Source of the DNA: Blasia pusilla
Taxonomy: Eukaryota; Marchantiophyta; Marchantiopsida; Blasiales
DNA length: 64,000 bases
Reading direction: 5' to 3'
Assembly (NCBI GenBank): GCA_050084515.1
Contig: CM114272.1
Location: forward strand, 5,580,001 to 5,644,000
The number at the start of each line of letters is the position of its first letter. Positions within the stretch are counted from its first letter, which is position 1. The notes beneath the pieces were generated by a model that saw only the letters and a program-made list of their open reading frames with translations, did not search any database and was not told the DNA's origin. The position numbers were made by a program, and so were the translations under genes. Positions 12,178 to 24,880 of this stretch are shown here, in pieces.

Positions 12178-15100
12178 ATGGAGAATTCTCTAGTTCGAGT
12201 GATACTTGCAGCAGCAGCTGGTGGGAGTGTGGTGCTTTTGCTTTTAGCGCCTTATGTGCATTCCATCGTCACTTCTGGAGATGAAAACAGGGTGGCCGAC
12301 TCACCCAAGGTGAGTGTGTTTGCCAGATGCTTGAGCTTCTGCTTTTATTTAATTCTCTCGCTACAGCACTTACCTATGGTGGGATGCTCGAGCACTAGAG
12401 CTGGAGTTCCTTTTGCAGCTTTGGCCGGTAACCAGCTAGGGTGTAGTGAAAATGATTTTCTAGCCATATTTATGGCGATGCTAGTACCCGGCGAAGGTAG
12501 CATGCTACAATGAATGTACTTCACTGGCTTCATATTGTAGCCAGTGACTACTGGGGGAGGTTTCATTTTCGGGCCATAGGTGGTTGGACACCAGGGCTGT
12601 GGCACTTCCAGATCCTTCATTTTCTAGGAATACAAAGAGTGGTTGGCTCATTCCAATCATTCCTCATTCCTTGGAGTACCCCGACTCTTATGTTGCAAAG
12701 GAATGGACTTCATATTGTAGCTGTGGCCAGCAGCCACCCTAGTGTAGCACTTCCAAAGCCTTTACTTTGTAGCTATGGTCAGTACCCATGGGTGTGAGAT
12801 AACATGAGCTCTGGGTTTCATTTTCAGCCGTGGCCACCAGCCACTCACGGTGTAGCACTTCCAAATCCTTCACCTTGTAGCTATGGCCACCAGCCACCCT
12901 TTCTATCTTCAGCACCCATGTGAGTGATATGAGATGAGCTCTGGGTTTCACTTTCCAGCTAGGGTCACTGGCCATCCTGGGTGATCTGGGAGAAAAGCCC
13001 AGCTGAATCATCGTATTGCTTTGGCCCCCAGCCAGTGTAAGATGCCACAAGAATAAGGCCTCATTTCCTAATTATGGCCAACAGGTGAGAGACTGAAAGC
13101 ACTTGCCCTTGCGATTTATGGTTCCTATTGACCCATCCATGCTTCAAGGACCTGCCTTCATTTCTCGCGCTGATACGATATTCTACAGCTATCGCAAGCA
13201 TATCATTAGGGGGTGATTCTTCGAGCACTTACCCCCAGATTCTAGCACTCACCGAAGATGAAATTCCAGAGGCAGTGATGCTCATTCCCTGGCACCAAGT
13301 ATTCCAGATCCATTATAGGAATGGATCTATTGAGTCGACTTTTGCATTTGGGTTGTCTCCGTGTTCTTCATCCTCTTCGTTCCTAAACATCACGCTTACT
13401 ATTATTTTCTTGCAACCGGTGCATTGCCATGTCCTCTCTAGCTTTTCTTGACTTTCTCTCCAGAGCTGGACGGATAAGGCTTAGATATGGGAATCTTCGA
13501 GGCCATCTCCATGGCATGCATGTGATGTAGAGTGTGACGATGTTTTACTAGAAGGTGGGTTCCAGACATTGTGATCATACACGAAACTGGGTTGTCTGGT
13601 TTTTGGAAGTTGTGGTTGCCTCCAACGAAACTATTCATCGATTCTACCTAGATATAGGTGTTCTTCAACTGATGGGTTTGTTTCTTCTTGTAGCTGTATA
13701 TCGTGTACATGGGTAGAAATACCCATCCAAGCGTGGAGGCTACCCACGCAGCTCATCACAATATGCTCCGATCGCATGTCTTTGAGAGGTGGGTGTGTGC
13801 TGCTTCGCTTTATGGTATTGCAGTGAAGATATCGACAAGCTCCATGATGATCAAAGATTTCTCTGGGTGTAGCTGTAACTCTATATTTACGTTGAGGGTT
13901 TACGAGGTTTACAGTTCGTCTCTGAGAAGTGAGATCTTTTCTCATGGTGAAGTTGAAGAGAGTCTCGGAATGATTCTCTGATTAGGTTTGACTTGCTTAG
14001 AATAATCCCCACGATGCTGTGCAGTGATGAGGAAGCTCGAGATTGTCTCGTGCACCATTACAAATATACCTTCAATGGGTTTTCAGCGATGCTCCGCCCA
14101 TCTCAAGCGGCCATCCTTCGCAGTAAGTTGATTGCTCCAAAACTCTTTCTTGACGATATGCTCGCGGAATTGCAAGTCGAACTGTCCCTACTCCCTCTGA
14201 TCTACCAGCCTGTGTCAAAGATCCTGCGAAGCAGACCGATCATAAGTCTAGTAGAATCGACAAACGATGAGGCTAACTCGCCGAGGGGTTCTAAATCTGA
14301 GTCCGATTCGACTTCGGAGATGTGGACATGAATATGCCGATGAAGTCTACAAGTTTTCTTCCTCGATTTCTGTCGAAGGGTATATATGGAAGCCCCATTC
14401 GAGAATTGTTCATGGATCACTCAGATAGTGCTGCTGTGCGGAGCACTGTGTGCAAGCCTGGACCTCGCTCTTATCCGAGAAGTGACTTTGTGGCGAGCGA
14501 ACTCGATGACTTCGACAAGCGCGGAGAAATAAAGCAAAGTGCAGTTTGTTTCATCTCTGTGCAATCGAAGGGGTTGTATCGCTGGTTTCTGTAGATCGAG
14601 CTCCATCCCACGTATGCCATTCTGAGTTCATTCGGTACGATTGGGTGCATGCAGAAACGCCGGACGTTGTGAGTGTTGTCGAGAGTGAGATATCACAAGT
14701 GCACACGACGCATTCTTGGAGCTACTTAGGGCTGAAGGAGACGTCCGGCGTGTGGCCTTCTACATCGTTCGGTGAAGACGTGATCATCGGCGTGCTCGAT
14801 TCGGGTGAGGATGCAGATATATGCATCGCCGAGTCCTCCTACTTCATCAGTCTTTGTGGAGTGCATCCGATTCGGAAGTGCCTGAATTTCCGGAAGCGCT
14901 TTTATTCGATGGCACAAGTGAAGAAGGTCGATACTGGAGGGATGCTGAAACGTGAGAATGGTTGCAATGCTAGGATTCCAGCGAGAAGATGTGATATTGG
15001 CTTAAATTGGGTGTTTGGACATGTCGCTGTTCAGGTTACTGGCCAGAGTCCAAAAGCTTCAGTGATGATGGAATGTCCGACATCCCCGCGCGATGGAAGG

Positions 15101-18100
15101 GAACCTGTCAAGAAGGGGAGCAGTTCAATCCGCGCGTGCACTGCAACAAGTGAGTATCTTTATCCGTCCGCCTGTGAGATTTCCATTCGATCAACCGACT
15201 GCATATCCGATTTCCTGTATGAAAGCCCGAGATGATGAGCAAAGCGGAGACTGGAGTGCGTGGGCGGAGGGCTAGAAAGGGGTCGAATTTTCAACAGCCA
15301 TTCGATCTAGTTTGCGGTTGCACGCGGCTGGACCCAGCTCCATAACGAAGCATCTGTGGACGACTTCTGTCGAGCTCAGTCGCTCCATGATGAGCACGTC
15401 CTGACGAGATTCAGCGAGAGCTCCATCGCTCCTCGATCGCCGAATGGTGGCGAGATCTCTCGAGCTCACTCGCTCCATCGCTTCATGATTGACGAGTAGT
15501 GATGAGATCTCTTGAGCTTCTTCATTGACAAGTAGTGACGAGATCTCTCGAGCTAACTCGTTCGATCGCTCCATGGCTGACAAGCAGTTATGAGATCTCT
15601 CGAGCTCCATCATTAACAATTAGTGACGAGATAGGTCGAGCTCACTCGCTCCATCGACGAGATCTGTCGAGCTCCATTATTAACAAGTAGTGACGACATC
15701 TGTCGAGCTCACTCGCTCCATCGCTCCATGATTGACAAGTAGTGACGAGATCTCTAGAGCTGCTTGATTGACAAGTAGTGACGAGATCTCTAGAACTCCA
15801 TGATTGACAAGTAGTGACGAGATCTCTAGAACTCCATGATTGACAAGTAGTGACGAGATCTCTAGAACTCCATGATTGACAAGTAGTGACGAGATCTCTA
15901 GAGCTTCATCGCTCCATGATGAGCATGTAGTAGCGGCGATAGCGATGGAGCTGAGTAGTAGGGTGATGGTGACGATGAGCATGTAGTAGTGGGGATAACG
16001 ATCGATCTGATCGACGCAGGAAAGTGATAGGAGCTCGATGGTTCATCGAGGGGTACGAAGCGAGCACCAACACGTCCTCGGATCCCGCACTGGTGAGGAC
16101 TGCCCGCGACGTAGCGGGGCACGGGACCCACACGGCGTCCACGGCCGCCGGCGCTCGGGTGCAGCACGCCGACTTCTTCGGGCTGGCGCCGGGCACGGCC
16201 GTGGGCGGAGCTCCGTCCGCTCGCCTCGCCATCTACAAAGTGTGCTGGACTCTGGGCTGCACCGGCGCCGACATCCTGGCGGCGTTCGATCAGGCGGTCG
16301 CGGACGGAGTGGACGTTGTGTCCATGTCGCTGGGCTCGGTGCCGACCGGTGAGCTCAACGGCCTCGAACTCGCGGCGTACCACGCGGCGGTCAACGGGAT
16401 CCTCGTCACGCAGTCAGCCGGTAACGACGGGCCGGGCCCCTTCACGGTTTCCAGCTCCGCGCCGTGGATACTTACCGTCGGCGCGACCTCCACCGACCGC
16501 GAGTTCAAGGCCGACTTGCGACTCGGAGACGGCACGCTCCTTCAGGTCGAATCTCTTCCAGTTTTCTTTTCTTTTCTATTTCCTTTTTCTCGATTTTCTA
16601 GTCTTCCTAATTTTCTTATAATCTATTCTAGAGTATACTCCTCCTCTACTTTCGTCCATTTTAAAAATTTATTTTCTAATTTATTCAGTTTCGTCCCCGT
16701 TTTTACTTCATTTTTTATTGAGAGTCATCCAGTACGTCTTTTCTCCTCTCATCGTCCTCATTTTTGTCTCCCTTTTTGTCTCCCTTTTCTTTTAGAGTAT
16801 TCCGAGACGTCTCTTCTCCTCTCTCTTTTCTTTTCGGCATTATTTTTAACTCACTTTCTATTTTTCGTCTCTTTTCCGTCTAATTTTTAATTCAATTTCT
16901 ATTTTAGAGCTCTCCACGACGTCTCTTCTCCTCGCTTTCCGTCCAGATTTCTTCTTCTTCATCTTTTATTCTAGAGTCCTCCAAGACGCATGGTCTCCTC
17001 GCTTTTGGTCGTAAATTTAAATCTATTCTATATTTGAGATATCTCCAAGTCGACTCCTCTCCCCTCCTACTGGTCCTTCTCTCGCTATTTTATGTTTTAG
17101 AGTCCACCTGTCGACTCTCCTCCTTTCATTTTTCAATTTTTTTTCAATTTTTTGGATGGGCACGTGTTCATTAGTTTCCTCGACCTCTTTCCTAGATTCG
17201 TGTCTCGTCTCTCGCTTCGAAACTACGAGTATTCCATGCACACGTTTATTTTATTTACCTAATTCTTGTGGTCATATTCCATGTGTCTACTCAAATGTTT
17301 TGTTTTCTCTGTTTTCCTTTTCCAAGAGAGACAGCTGTCTATATCCGATTCGTGTTTTCTATTCGGATATGTACCGACTCCTCTTTTCGCTTCCAGTCGT
17401 CTCCTTTCATTTTCTCCTTAATTTTCTTCTTGTTTGTTTTCATAATAAAGTGGATATATGGATCTAGTTTTCGATGCATTGAGTTGAATGTTTGGATTCG
17501 ACCCAGTTACTGTGTGAGGGGAAAATAGTGTGTATTGCATATATTATGATGAACTCCGAACTGCGAAAATGAGTATCGATTACATTGATTTTGCGCTGTC
17601 GTGAGGCAATCGGAGACTGGGATCCTTGAAATCAGGAAAATTTCTAACTCGTTCCCTTGCGCTGTACCGATCGACATGCGCAGGGCTATGCACTCCACAC
17701 CACAACGGTGTTTCCCGAGCGAGAGTATCCGATTATTTCTGGAGCTTCCATCCCTGCGAAAGGACGCTCGAGCAATGAGTCCAGGTGATTTCGAAACCGC
17801 AGCTTTGGTAATGTCTATGTTTCTCGAAAGCCCTATGTTCCCTATCCTGAAGCCGATAGAGCCCTATCTCTGAAGGCAGTCAATCCACAGCTCCATGGCT
17901 CGCTGTGAGTCTACAGCTCGTGAATGTCCATCCAGCTTATCGAGTTTGAGAGTGGATTCTGATTCGTAAATCTTACTCATGCTCGTGTGCTTGTCGAGAT
18001 CGATTGGAGGTTCTTGACCAGTCTTCTGTCCGTGCAACTTCTGTGATCATGTGGGCAGGTCTAGCTCGATCTGTAGTTCTGGACTGATCCACTGTTTACA

Positions 18101-21100
18101 TAACTTCTGTGGTCCCATGAGGAGATTAGGCTGTAGGCCTACATGAAACTCATCACCAGTCTCCCTCATATAACTTCTGTGGTCCCATGAGGAGATTAGT
18201 CTGTAGGTCTACATCAGACTCTTCACCAGTCTCCTTCATATCACTTCTGTGGTCCCATGAGGAGATTAAGCGATAGGTCTACATGAAGTTCATCACCAGT
18301 CCTCTTCATAAAGTTTCTTTGGTCCCATGAGGAGATTCAGCTACAGGTCTACACGAAATTCATCGCCAGTCTTCTATGCAAATAGCTTCTGTGGTCCCGT
18401 AGAAGATCTAGCCATAGGTTTACATAAACTCCGTGACCAGCTTACATTTCAGTTCATATAACTTCTGTGACATCCATGAGAAAACCCCGCTTTGGGTCTA
18501 CATAAATTTTGAGGCCAGTTTCCTGCCCATATAAGTTCTGTAGTCCTATGAGACGATGAAGCTATAGGTCTACATGAACCTCATCACCAGTCTGCGTATA
18601 ACTTTTGCAGCCCATTAGAAGATGAAGCCATAGGTCTAGATGACATTCATCACCAGTATGCTCTCCATATAACTTCTGTGGTCCTGCAGAAGATCAAGCC
18701 ATAGGCCCAGATGAGATTGATTATCTGGTATGGTCCCCTAGAAGCTAGATGAAATTCGTGACATATAAGCTCTGTGCTCCCGTAGAAGATGAAGCCATAG
18801 ATCTACAAGAGATTCGTGACTCCGCTTTCCATATAACTTTTATGATCCCGTGGAAGGTCTAGCCATAGATCTCCATGAAATGCGTGACCAGTCTGCTTTC
18901 TTTTCAACTTATGTGCTCCCATGAGAACATCTCTGCATGAACTAATCATCAGTGTGCTGTGCGCTTAACTTAGGTGGAAGCATGAAAAGATCGCAGCGTA
19001 GGTTGAAATGAACTTCGCGACAGATCTGCTGTCAGTATGCCTTACGTGTTCCCATAAGCATATTACGACCTCAATTTAATTACCAGTCTGCTGTCCATAT
19101 AACTTATGTGGATCCAGGAGAAGTCATAGCCAAATCTCTACATGAACTTCGTGACAATGCTGCTGTCCACAGCACTTTTGTGGGCCCATGAGAAGATCTA
19201 GTCATAGCTCTACATGAACTTCGTGATCATTCTGCTATCCATATCACTTTTGTGGATCCAGGAGAAGACATAGCCATGGCTCTACATAAACTTCGTGACC
19301 ATTCTGCATTACATTTAAATTCTGTGGTTACATGAGCAGATCCAAGAAACTCCTCACCAGAAGGAGATCATCCAAGGCAAACCAGTCACTGATTCCACAA
19401 GCTTACCTCACTCTACTTTCATCTCATACTTCAACTCCAACTCCTCCATCTCACAAGTCCATATCCTCCAGTCCAGAGAACATTAACACTCGTCCCATAT
19501 CCCTCCCTGCAGATTCTGTCTCCCCAACACCCTGGACCGAGCGCGAGGAGCTGGACGTGTGATAATCTGCGAGCAAACGGACACCATAGGATTTGACGGT
19601 ATACCGATACGAGAGGGGGTGGACGGACCAGTTGAGAAGATCGGCGGAGCGGGTGTTATTGTAGTGGATGATTCGCAATACACTCTCGGGTACCCATTCG
19701 AACTGCGCTATTTGACTTATGGGAGCTCTATTCCAGCCATCAACTTGGACCACAAGCGAGCGAAAGTCATCGACACTTACCTCAAGAGGTGGGTATATTA
19801 AGTAGAGGGCTTTTTTCTCTTTCAATTCTTATTTTTCTAATGAAAACATAGAAATAATGGAGTGTAGGCCATGGGTGTGGGTGCATGGAGGGAAATAAGA
19901 GCAAAAGAATTTTTATTTATCACTTATACCCAACATCCATAGCTAACACTCCATTATTTCATGCTGACTTGTTTAGCTAATAATATCAGCTAATCAGCGG
20001 GCATTGGAACTCCCTGACCTGCTGAAATGAGCTGAAATTATCCTGAAATTATCTACATTGACACTAGTCGGGATTCAAAATTATGTACCTTGATAATTGG
20101 AGCTAACAAGTGAGGCCAAACATGTGAGTGCGCTAGTTACATACTGGTGATATGAGCAAGTGAGTGAGGGACTGATATTATCTGGTCTCATGAATCGACC
20201 TTCGAGTCAGAAACCGAATTTTTTTGTTGAAAGACCAGCTAATTATTCAGGCTGTAGAATTTTCGAGGCTCTTAAGCTGATTAGCTAGGTACTGGAATTG
20301 TGTGCAATGGTGGCAGGAGATAGCTAGTCCTGGGACTAAACTTGGCTGGGGTGAATGCATGTACATCACAAGCAATGCTGCAAAGCACACGGCCACCATT
20401 AAACAACCGATCACAGTTATCAATGCGGACCACAATACCTTCATAGCTTCGTTCTCATCTCGTGGTCCAAACCTCGTTACTCCTGATATTATCAAGGTAT
20501 GCAGTTCTCGTTCGTGTACTGATTCATTCTGGCAACTTCGCATTTCTGAATATGTTCAGTACGTTGGTGCATACCGCTATGCTGATTTCTTACTTCAAAT
20601 TAATCTACTGTTGAAATGTTTGATTTATCGTGAATTGCTGTGTATTTCCATTTTCATGGGCGGTTTTTTATGGTCCTTTTAAACTCATCCTTCTTGAATT
20701 TTGATTCTCTTCGTTTTTTACCTCATACTTGATGGGGTGCTGCGAAACAAGCCTCAGTAAACTCACCCTTACTATACATGGTAGGCAGACAGCCAGAGGA
20801 AACTAGTTGGGTAACCAGTCACTATAATTTACCCTTGGCTGCTGGGAAACTAGTTTCTATAAGTGGACCCTTGGTGTACTTTCTGTGCTGCGAGGAAACG
20901 AACTCCTTTAAGCTGACCCTTGTTATAGTCACCAGGTGGCTAGGAAACGAGGGGATATGAGCTGACCCTTGTTATAGCTCGCAGATGGCAGAAAAAGAGA
21001 AACTCTAAGTTGACCTTAGGTCTAGCTAGGTTTCTGGGAAGCGAGTCAGGATGGACTTACCCTTGTTTTAGTTCGTGGGTTGCAAGGAAACATCTGACCC

Positions 21101-22404
21101 TTGTTTTAGATCTTTAATGGGTGGGAAGGAGTCCCCATAAACAGGTTCTTTTCATAGTTTTTAGGTCGATGGGAAAAGAGTGGTTTGAGAGCTAATTGGG
21201 TTTCTGGAAAACCAGTCAGGGTGAGCTGGGTCATATGGCTCTTGTTGTAACTGTTTGGTGGGAGGCGATGCTCTAAAAACCCTTGACTTTCAGATAATTA
21301 ATTTTTGGTATAGTGGGGAAGAAGGACCATTGACAAGAAGCTGGATCTTCTCTTACTTGCTGGGCTGATGGGAAATTGGTGCAGCCGGACCTCACTGCAC
21401 CTGGACTCAATATATTGGCAGCTTGGAATGAGAATATTTTTGATTCCATCTCCAAGTTTGTAGTGATCTCGGGGACGTCCATGGCGTGCCCGCATGTGGC
21501 CGCAGCAGCAGCTCTTATTAAGGCCAAACATCGGAAGTGGAGCCCAGCAGCAATCAAGTCTGCCCTCATGACCACAGGTAAACCACCCATTCACGATCTC
21601 ACCACACTTTCTGAAAAACCAATGTGAGCTTGCTTAATTCTCTATTCCCCTTCACCCTTTTTCAAGAGCACTCATTTCTCTTCTCTCCTTCACCTCCCTC
21701 TCTCTCTCAATCACACATGCAAGGAATTTCAACCAAACTTATCCATCACCCTTTTTGTCGACTTCAAAAGCACCCGCTTCTCTTCTCTTCTCATTCTGTG
21801 ACTTTCCGCATGAAAGAAAAAAGCAACAGAAGAGGATGGTTTTGTGGACGGAGACAACGATCCCAGTGACAGAATTAGCTGATGATTATCGTGCACTTAC
21901 GCAGCTAATCCGTTGAAGAAAGAGAGTCCTTTGGCTTGGGGCTCAGGGGAAATCAATATAACGAGAGCCGTGGATCCTGGACTGGTGTACGATCTGCGTG
22001 GCTCCGAATACGCCACGTTTCTCTGCGGTCTCGGCTTCAGCGACCAGCAATACAAGGCCATCACCGGGCAGCCCTTGACGACATGCCCCAATCCGCCGCC
22101 GCCCGCGTCGCAGCTGAACTACCCGTCGATCTCCGTCGGCGTCAGCAGCGTCGTCAATCGGACGGTCACGAACGTGGGTCCTCCCGCTTCGACCTACCGG
22201 GCACAGGTCCAGAGCGCCATCCCCGGAGTCACGATTCGCGTCGAGCCCAAAACGCTCACATTCACCAAAGTCGGCGAGAAGAAATCCTTCAAGGTGTTCA
22301 TCGAGATCATGCAAGATCGGGCGGCCTCCAACGCCTTCACTTTCCTGACCTGGTCGGATGGCTCGGGCCACATAGTTACTAGCCCCATCTACATCCAAAA
22401 CTAG
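12178..22404 (+). CDS. subtilisin-like serine protease (S8, plant subtilase), about 11 exons
   Basis: Secreted plant subtilase rebuilt by joining exons: 12178-12309, 13694-13788, 14025-14122, 14655-14804, 15035-15149, 16020-16545, 19361-19788 (internally uncertain), 20373-20496, 21385-21577, 21905-22404. All joins use GT-AG borders and agree in phase. The product is about 772-786 residues, as usual for the family. Exon 1 gives a signal peptide ([16 protein letters not shown] core) ending at donor AAG|GTGAGT. Exons 2-3 are the I9 propeptide (LYIVYMG, HHNML, GFSAML). Exon 4 ends IIGVLDSG with the catalytic Asp, joined to [13 protein letters not shown]. Exon 6 has GHGTHTAS (His) and SAGNDGPGP (oxyanion Asn). 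The PA region follows ([23 protein letters not shown]), then [10 protein letters not shown] (Ser) and an Fn3-like tail (RTVTNVG) ending at TAG. An in-frame TAA at 19484-19486 must be removed by a 42-nt intron (19471-19512) or else the gene is broken. The substrate cannot be inferred. Confidence 0.88.
12520..13060. repeat. minisatellite in subtilase intron 1
   Basis: Degenerate repeats with shared words TAGCTATGGCCACCAGCCACC, GTAGCACTTCCAAA and ATGAGCTCTGGGTTTCA. The last recurs at about 12804 and 12934, giving a higher-order period near 130 bp with shorter internal repeats. It lies wholly within the intron 12310-13693. Confidence 0.8.
15729..15908. repeat. 36-bp tandem array in subtilase intron 5
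   Basis: Five near-identical copies start at 15729, 15765, 15801, 15837 and 15873; the unit begins TGATTGACAAGTAGTGACGA and contains GAGATCTCTAGA. Decayed copies extend leftward to about 15340. Because the period is a multiple of three, the minus strand shows repetitive open frames ([10 protein letters not shown]-type) that are not genes. Confidence 0.95.
16560..17170. repeat. T-rich degenerate repeats in subtilase intron 6
   Basis: Strongly pyrimidine-rich on the plus strand, with recurring GAGTCCTCCAAGACGTCTC-like and TCTTCTCCTCGCTTT-like words every roughly 60-100 bp. It starts directly after donor CAG|GTCGAA at 16545/16546. Confidence 0.65.
18041..19330. repeat. 70-bp minisatellite, about 18 degenerate copies, subtilase intron 6
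   Basis: The unit contains TAACTTCTGTGGTCCCATGA, then AGGTCTACATGAA and TCATCACCAGTCT. Clear starts at about 18101, 18171, 18241 and 18311 give an exact 70-bp period; copies decay to the right, up to the acceptor of the next exon at 19361. This array makes up nearly half of the 2.8-kb intron. Confidence 0.93.
19851..19960. repeat. 110-bp MITE-like fold-back in a subtilase intron
   Basis: Perfect 15-bp terminal inverted repeats, GAAATAATGGAGTGT at 19851-19865 and ACACTCCATTATTTC at 19946-19960, with further imperfect pairing inward. No clear target-site duplication was found. It sits in the intron between exons ending at 19788 and starting at 20373. Confidence 0.85.
20740..21270. repeat. degenerate minisatellite in subtilase intron (20497-21384)
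   Basis: Repeats of about 50-60 bp share AGCTGACCCTTGTTATAG (e.g. 20911 and 20960) and GGGAAACGAG/CTAGGAAACGA words. Unrelated to the arrays in introns 1, 5 and 6. Confidence 0.75.
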
Positions 22405-24880
22405 TCGTCTATCTATCCATGCAGATCATGCGAGATCGATGGCTTCTAGCCGGGGCTCGTTTTGAAACTCATGTGGTGTCAAGCAGCTCCATTCTGATCG
22501 GGCGGTGTACATCATCTCCATTTTCACTTACTTTCCAGCAATCTACACACCACCCTTCTACTCCGAGAATTATCAAGATCATGAAAGATCTAACGGTGTT
22601 CACAAACCCTATTTCTATCACAAGAGGGATAGAATTATCACCATCCACAACAATTATATGAGTCATCTATGAAGATCATAGAAGATGTGGAGGTCTCTTG
22701 ATCCTAATCTAGTTTAGTCTAGGATTGCTTGGAGCATATTTAACAAGTGCCATGCATACCCACAAAATCAAGTTAATAGTATTGTGGAGTAATTCCTCGA
22801 ACCATGTGTGATTTGTGAAGAAACTAATTGTGATTAATAAGAAGTCCTATGTAAGTACTAGAACTTTGCTTGGTGGAAGCACTCATGTGATATTCCATTA
22901 TGAGAAAATAATAACTCATAGTTGTGTGAGAGGAATATGGAGAATTCATCCTAAATTATAGGGTAGAGAAATGTTTGCTTACTAATAATTTGGGTGTATG
23001 AAATGAAGTCCATATGTCTATTTTGGCTATGTTATGTTATTTCAATCATCTTTGAGAGGCACCAACAAATAGAGAAAAAATGTTTGAGCATTTCTTTCAT
23101 AGTAGAGTTTTGTCACCCTCCCTTGCAAAAGAGGACTTCCTTCAGGATCTTTTTTAATTATACTAAGGCTTTTCATGTATCAATCTCCTCTCTTAATCTT
23201 CTTCACAAGTTTTTCAAGAAATTTTGTTTATATCATGAACATACCCTCATCTTCTAGGATTTTCATCCATCTATTAGATAGTCTTGACAAAATCTATGCT
23301 GAATAGAGCCTAGCTCTTTCTTCCTAATGGGCATTTGTTAATAAAGACTAACATTGTCTTTAGGAAGTTCAATGATGGAGGTATCTAATACAATTAACTT
23401 AATTATTTAAGCTAAATCTCATAGGTAATGTCCTTCTTTATGACTCTCTTAGGTACTTCCTGAACCTGTTACATGGTTTCCTTGTCCATAGAAGATTTCA
23501 TATATTCCATAGATTTTATTTAGAATCTACTTATACATTCTCATTTCTGAACTAAAAAAAGGAAATTATGAGCAATTATCTTCATATTTCACTTATTTGT
23601 CATGCTCTTTCATGTATAGCCATTCCAAATGAGATATAATCTTTCTTATACTTAATTTCATTCCTCACTAAGTCTTGAAGTGACATAGCTTCATCCCCTC
23701 AAGAGAAAAGAAAATATTCCCAATTCTTGAATAATGGCAAGTAATGTATCACCTAAACCCGGGGTTCTCTTAAGTACGTTCCAAACATCTAAAATGCTCT
23801 TATGTTCAAAGCGTATTATTTATATCTAATTTAAACATTCTTAGGGGTAAGAGTCCACTTATAAACTTCAGTTTCTTCCTACTTGAAGGAAAGAAGTGTT
23901 ATTTTTCCTAGTAGGCTCATGTTTAGAAAGATGGACTTGAAGTAAAGCCCAAAGATTGGAGTCCTTAATTTAAAGTTTGAGATTTTCCATAATCTAAAAT
24001 TGTCTTCTTGGTCCCATGAATTAAGTTCACTTCCTCCTACCTCAATCTATGTTTCCCTTGAGCTTCTTTGAGTACCATGAGTAGGGTTTTTATTTAATAT
24101 TTCAAGATGGGAGTTCATAATCCATGTATATCAAGCACTAATAGTGGAACGAATCAACTTTTGGTTAAAGCACTATTTCAGAGCATTTTAAATTGAAAAT
24201 CATTCCTTCCAAGATTTCTTCCAAAATTTATTCCATGCTTATTTTATTTATCTTTGAAAAGCTCTCTTATCCACTCTTAGAAGAGTGTATATATATACTC
24301 TTCTAAGATACAAAAAATCCAAGAATCAAAAAATAAATCCAGAACTTGGATGCAATTCTTCCCGCCTCATTTCAATTGTGTTTTCATTAATCCAAGGTGC
24401 CAAAAAAATTACATTCAAATGCAATTGTATTGCCTCACTGGCCCACTGTCCCAAGAGCCAAAAACTACAACACATGGCAATTGGGTGCTCACTAGTCCAA
24501 GAATAAGAATTTAACCTCAAAACTTCATTGCAATCATGGCCACCTTATTACCATGGTGTCTTCCCTGATTCAAGTGAAAAAAAAAAACTATACCAGATTA
24601 GATTTGTGGCTTCACAAGTCCACTATCCCAGAATCCAAAACAAAATATTTGTGATCTAATAGGCCACTGTCCCAACATCCAAAACTAGACCTGAACTCAA
24701 CCACAACCAAACTCAACCTCCTTCAACCATACCCTCAACCGGCTCAAATTGAATAGATTTTATTAAAAAAAAAGATGTACCATTATAATGGCATTCAGAT
24801 CCTTGAGGACTCGGTAAGAAGCTTGAAGACTAGACTATACTTAAGATGGAAACTAAACGAGACTATACCTAAGATGGAAA
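22405..24880. other. AT-rich intergenic DNA, no recognisable gene
   Basis: The region between the stop of the subtilase (+) and the 3' end of the CFL1/GIR-like gene (-). Open frames are short and of AT-driven composition. From about 22.7 to 24.5 kb it has the look of decayed transposon DNA, but I could not read a reverse transcriptase or integrase motif. Confidence 0.4.

Noticed and set aside
14546-15235. 229-codon open frame taken as one exon of the subtilase
   Set aside because: Only 14655-14804 is exonic. The text before it is intron 3, and the text after it reads through donor GGTGAG into intron 4; 15035-15149 is a true exon but in another frame.
15680-15982. Minus-strand frame with repeated [10 protein letters not shown], looking like a repeat protein
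   Set aside because: It is a direct translation of the 36-bp intronic array; the period divisible by three keeps it open.
15729-19330. Regular repeats considered as CRISPR-like arrays
   Set aside because: The units are contiguous with no unique spacers, and the setting is an intron of a eukaryotic gene.
22680-24500. AT-rich region suspected to be a copia or gypsy body
   Set aside because: I could not read any conserved reverse transcriptase, integrase or RNase H motif on either strand.
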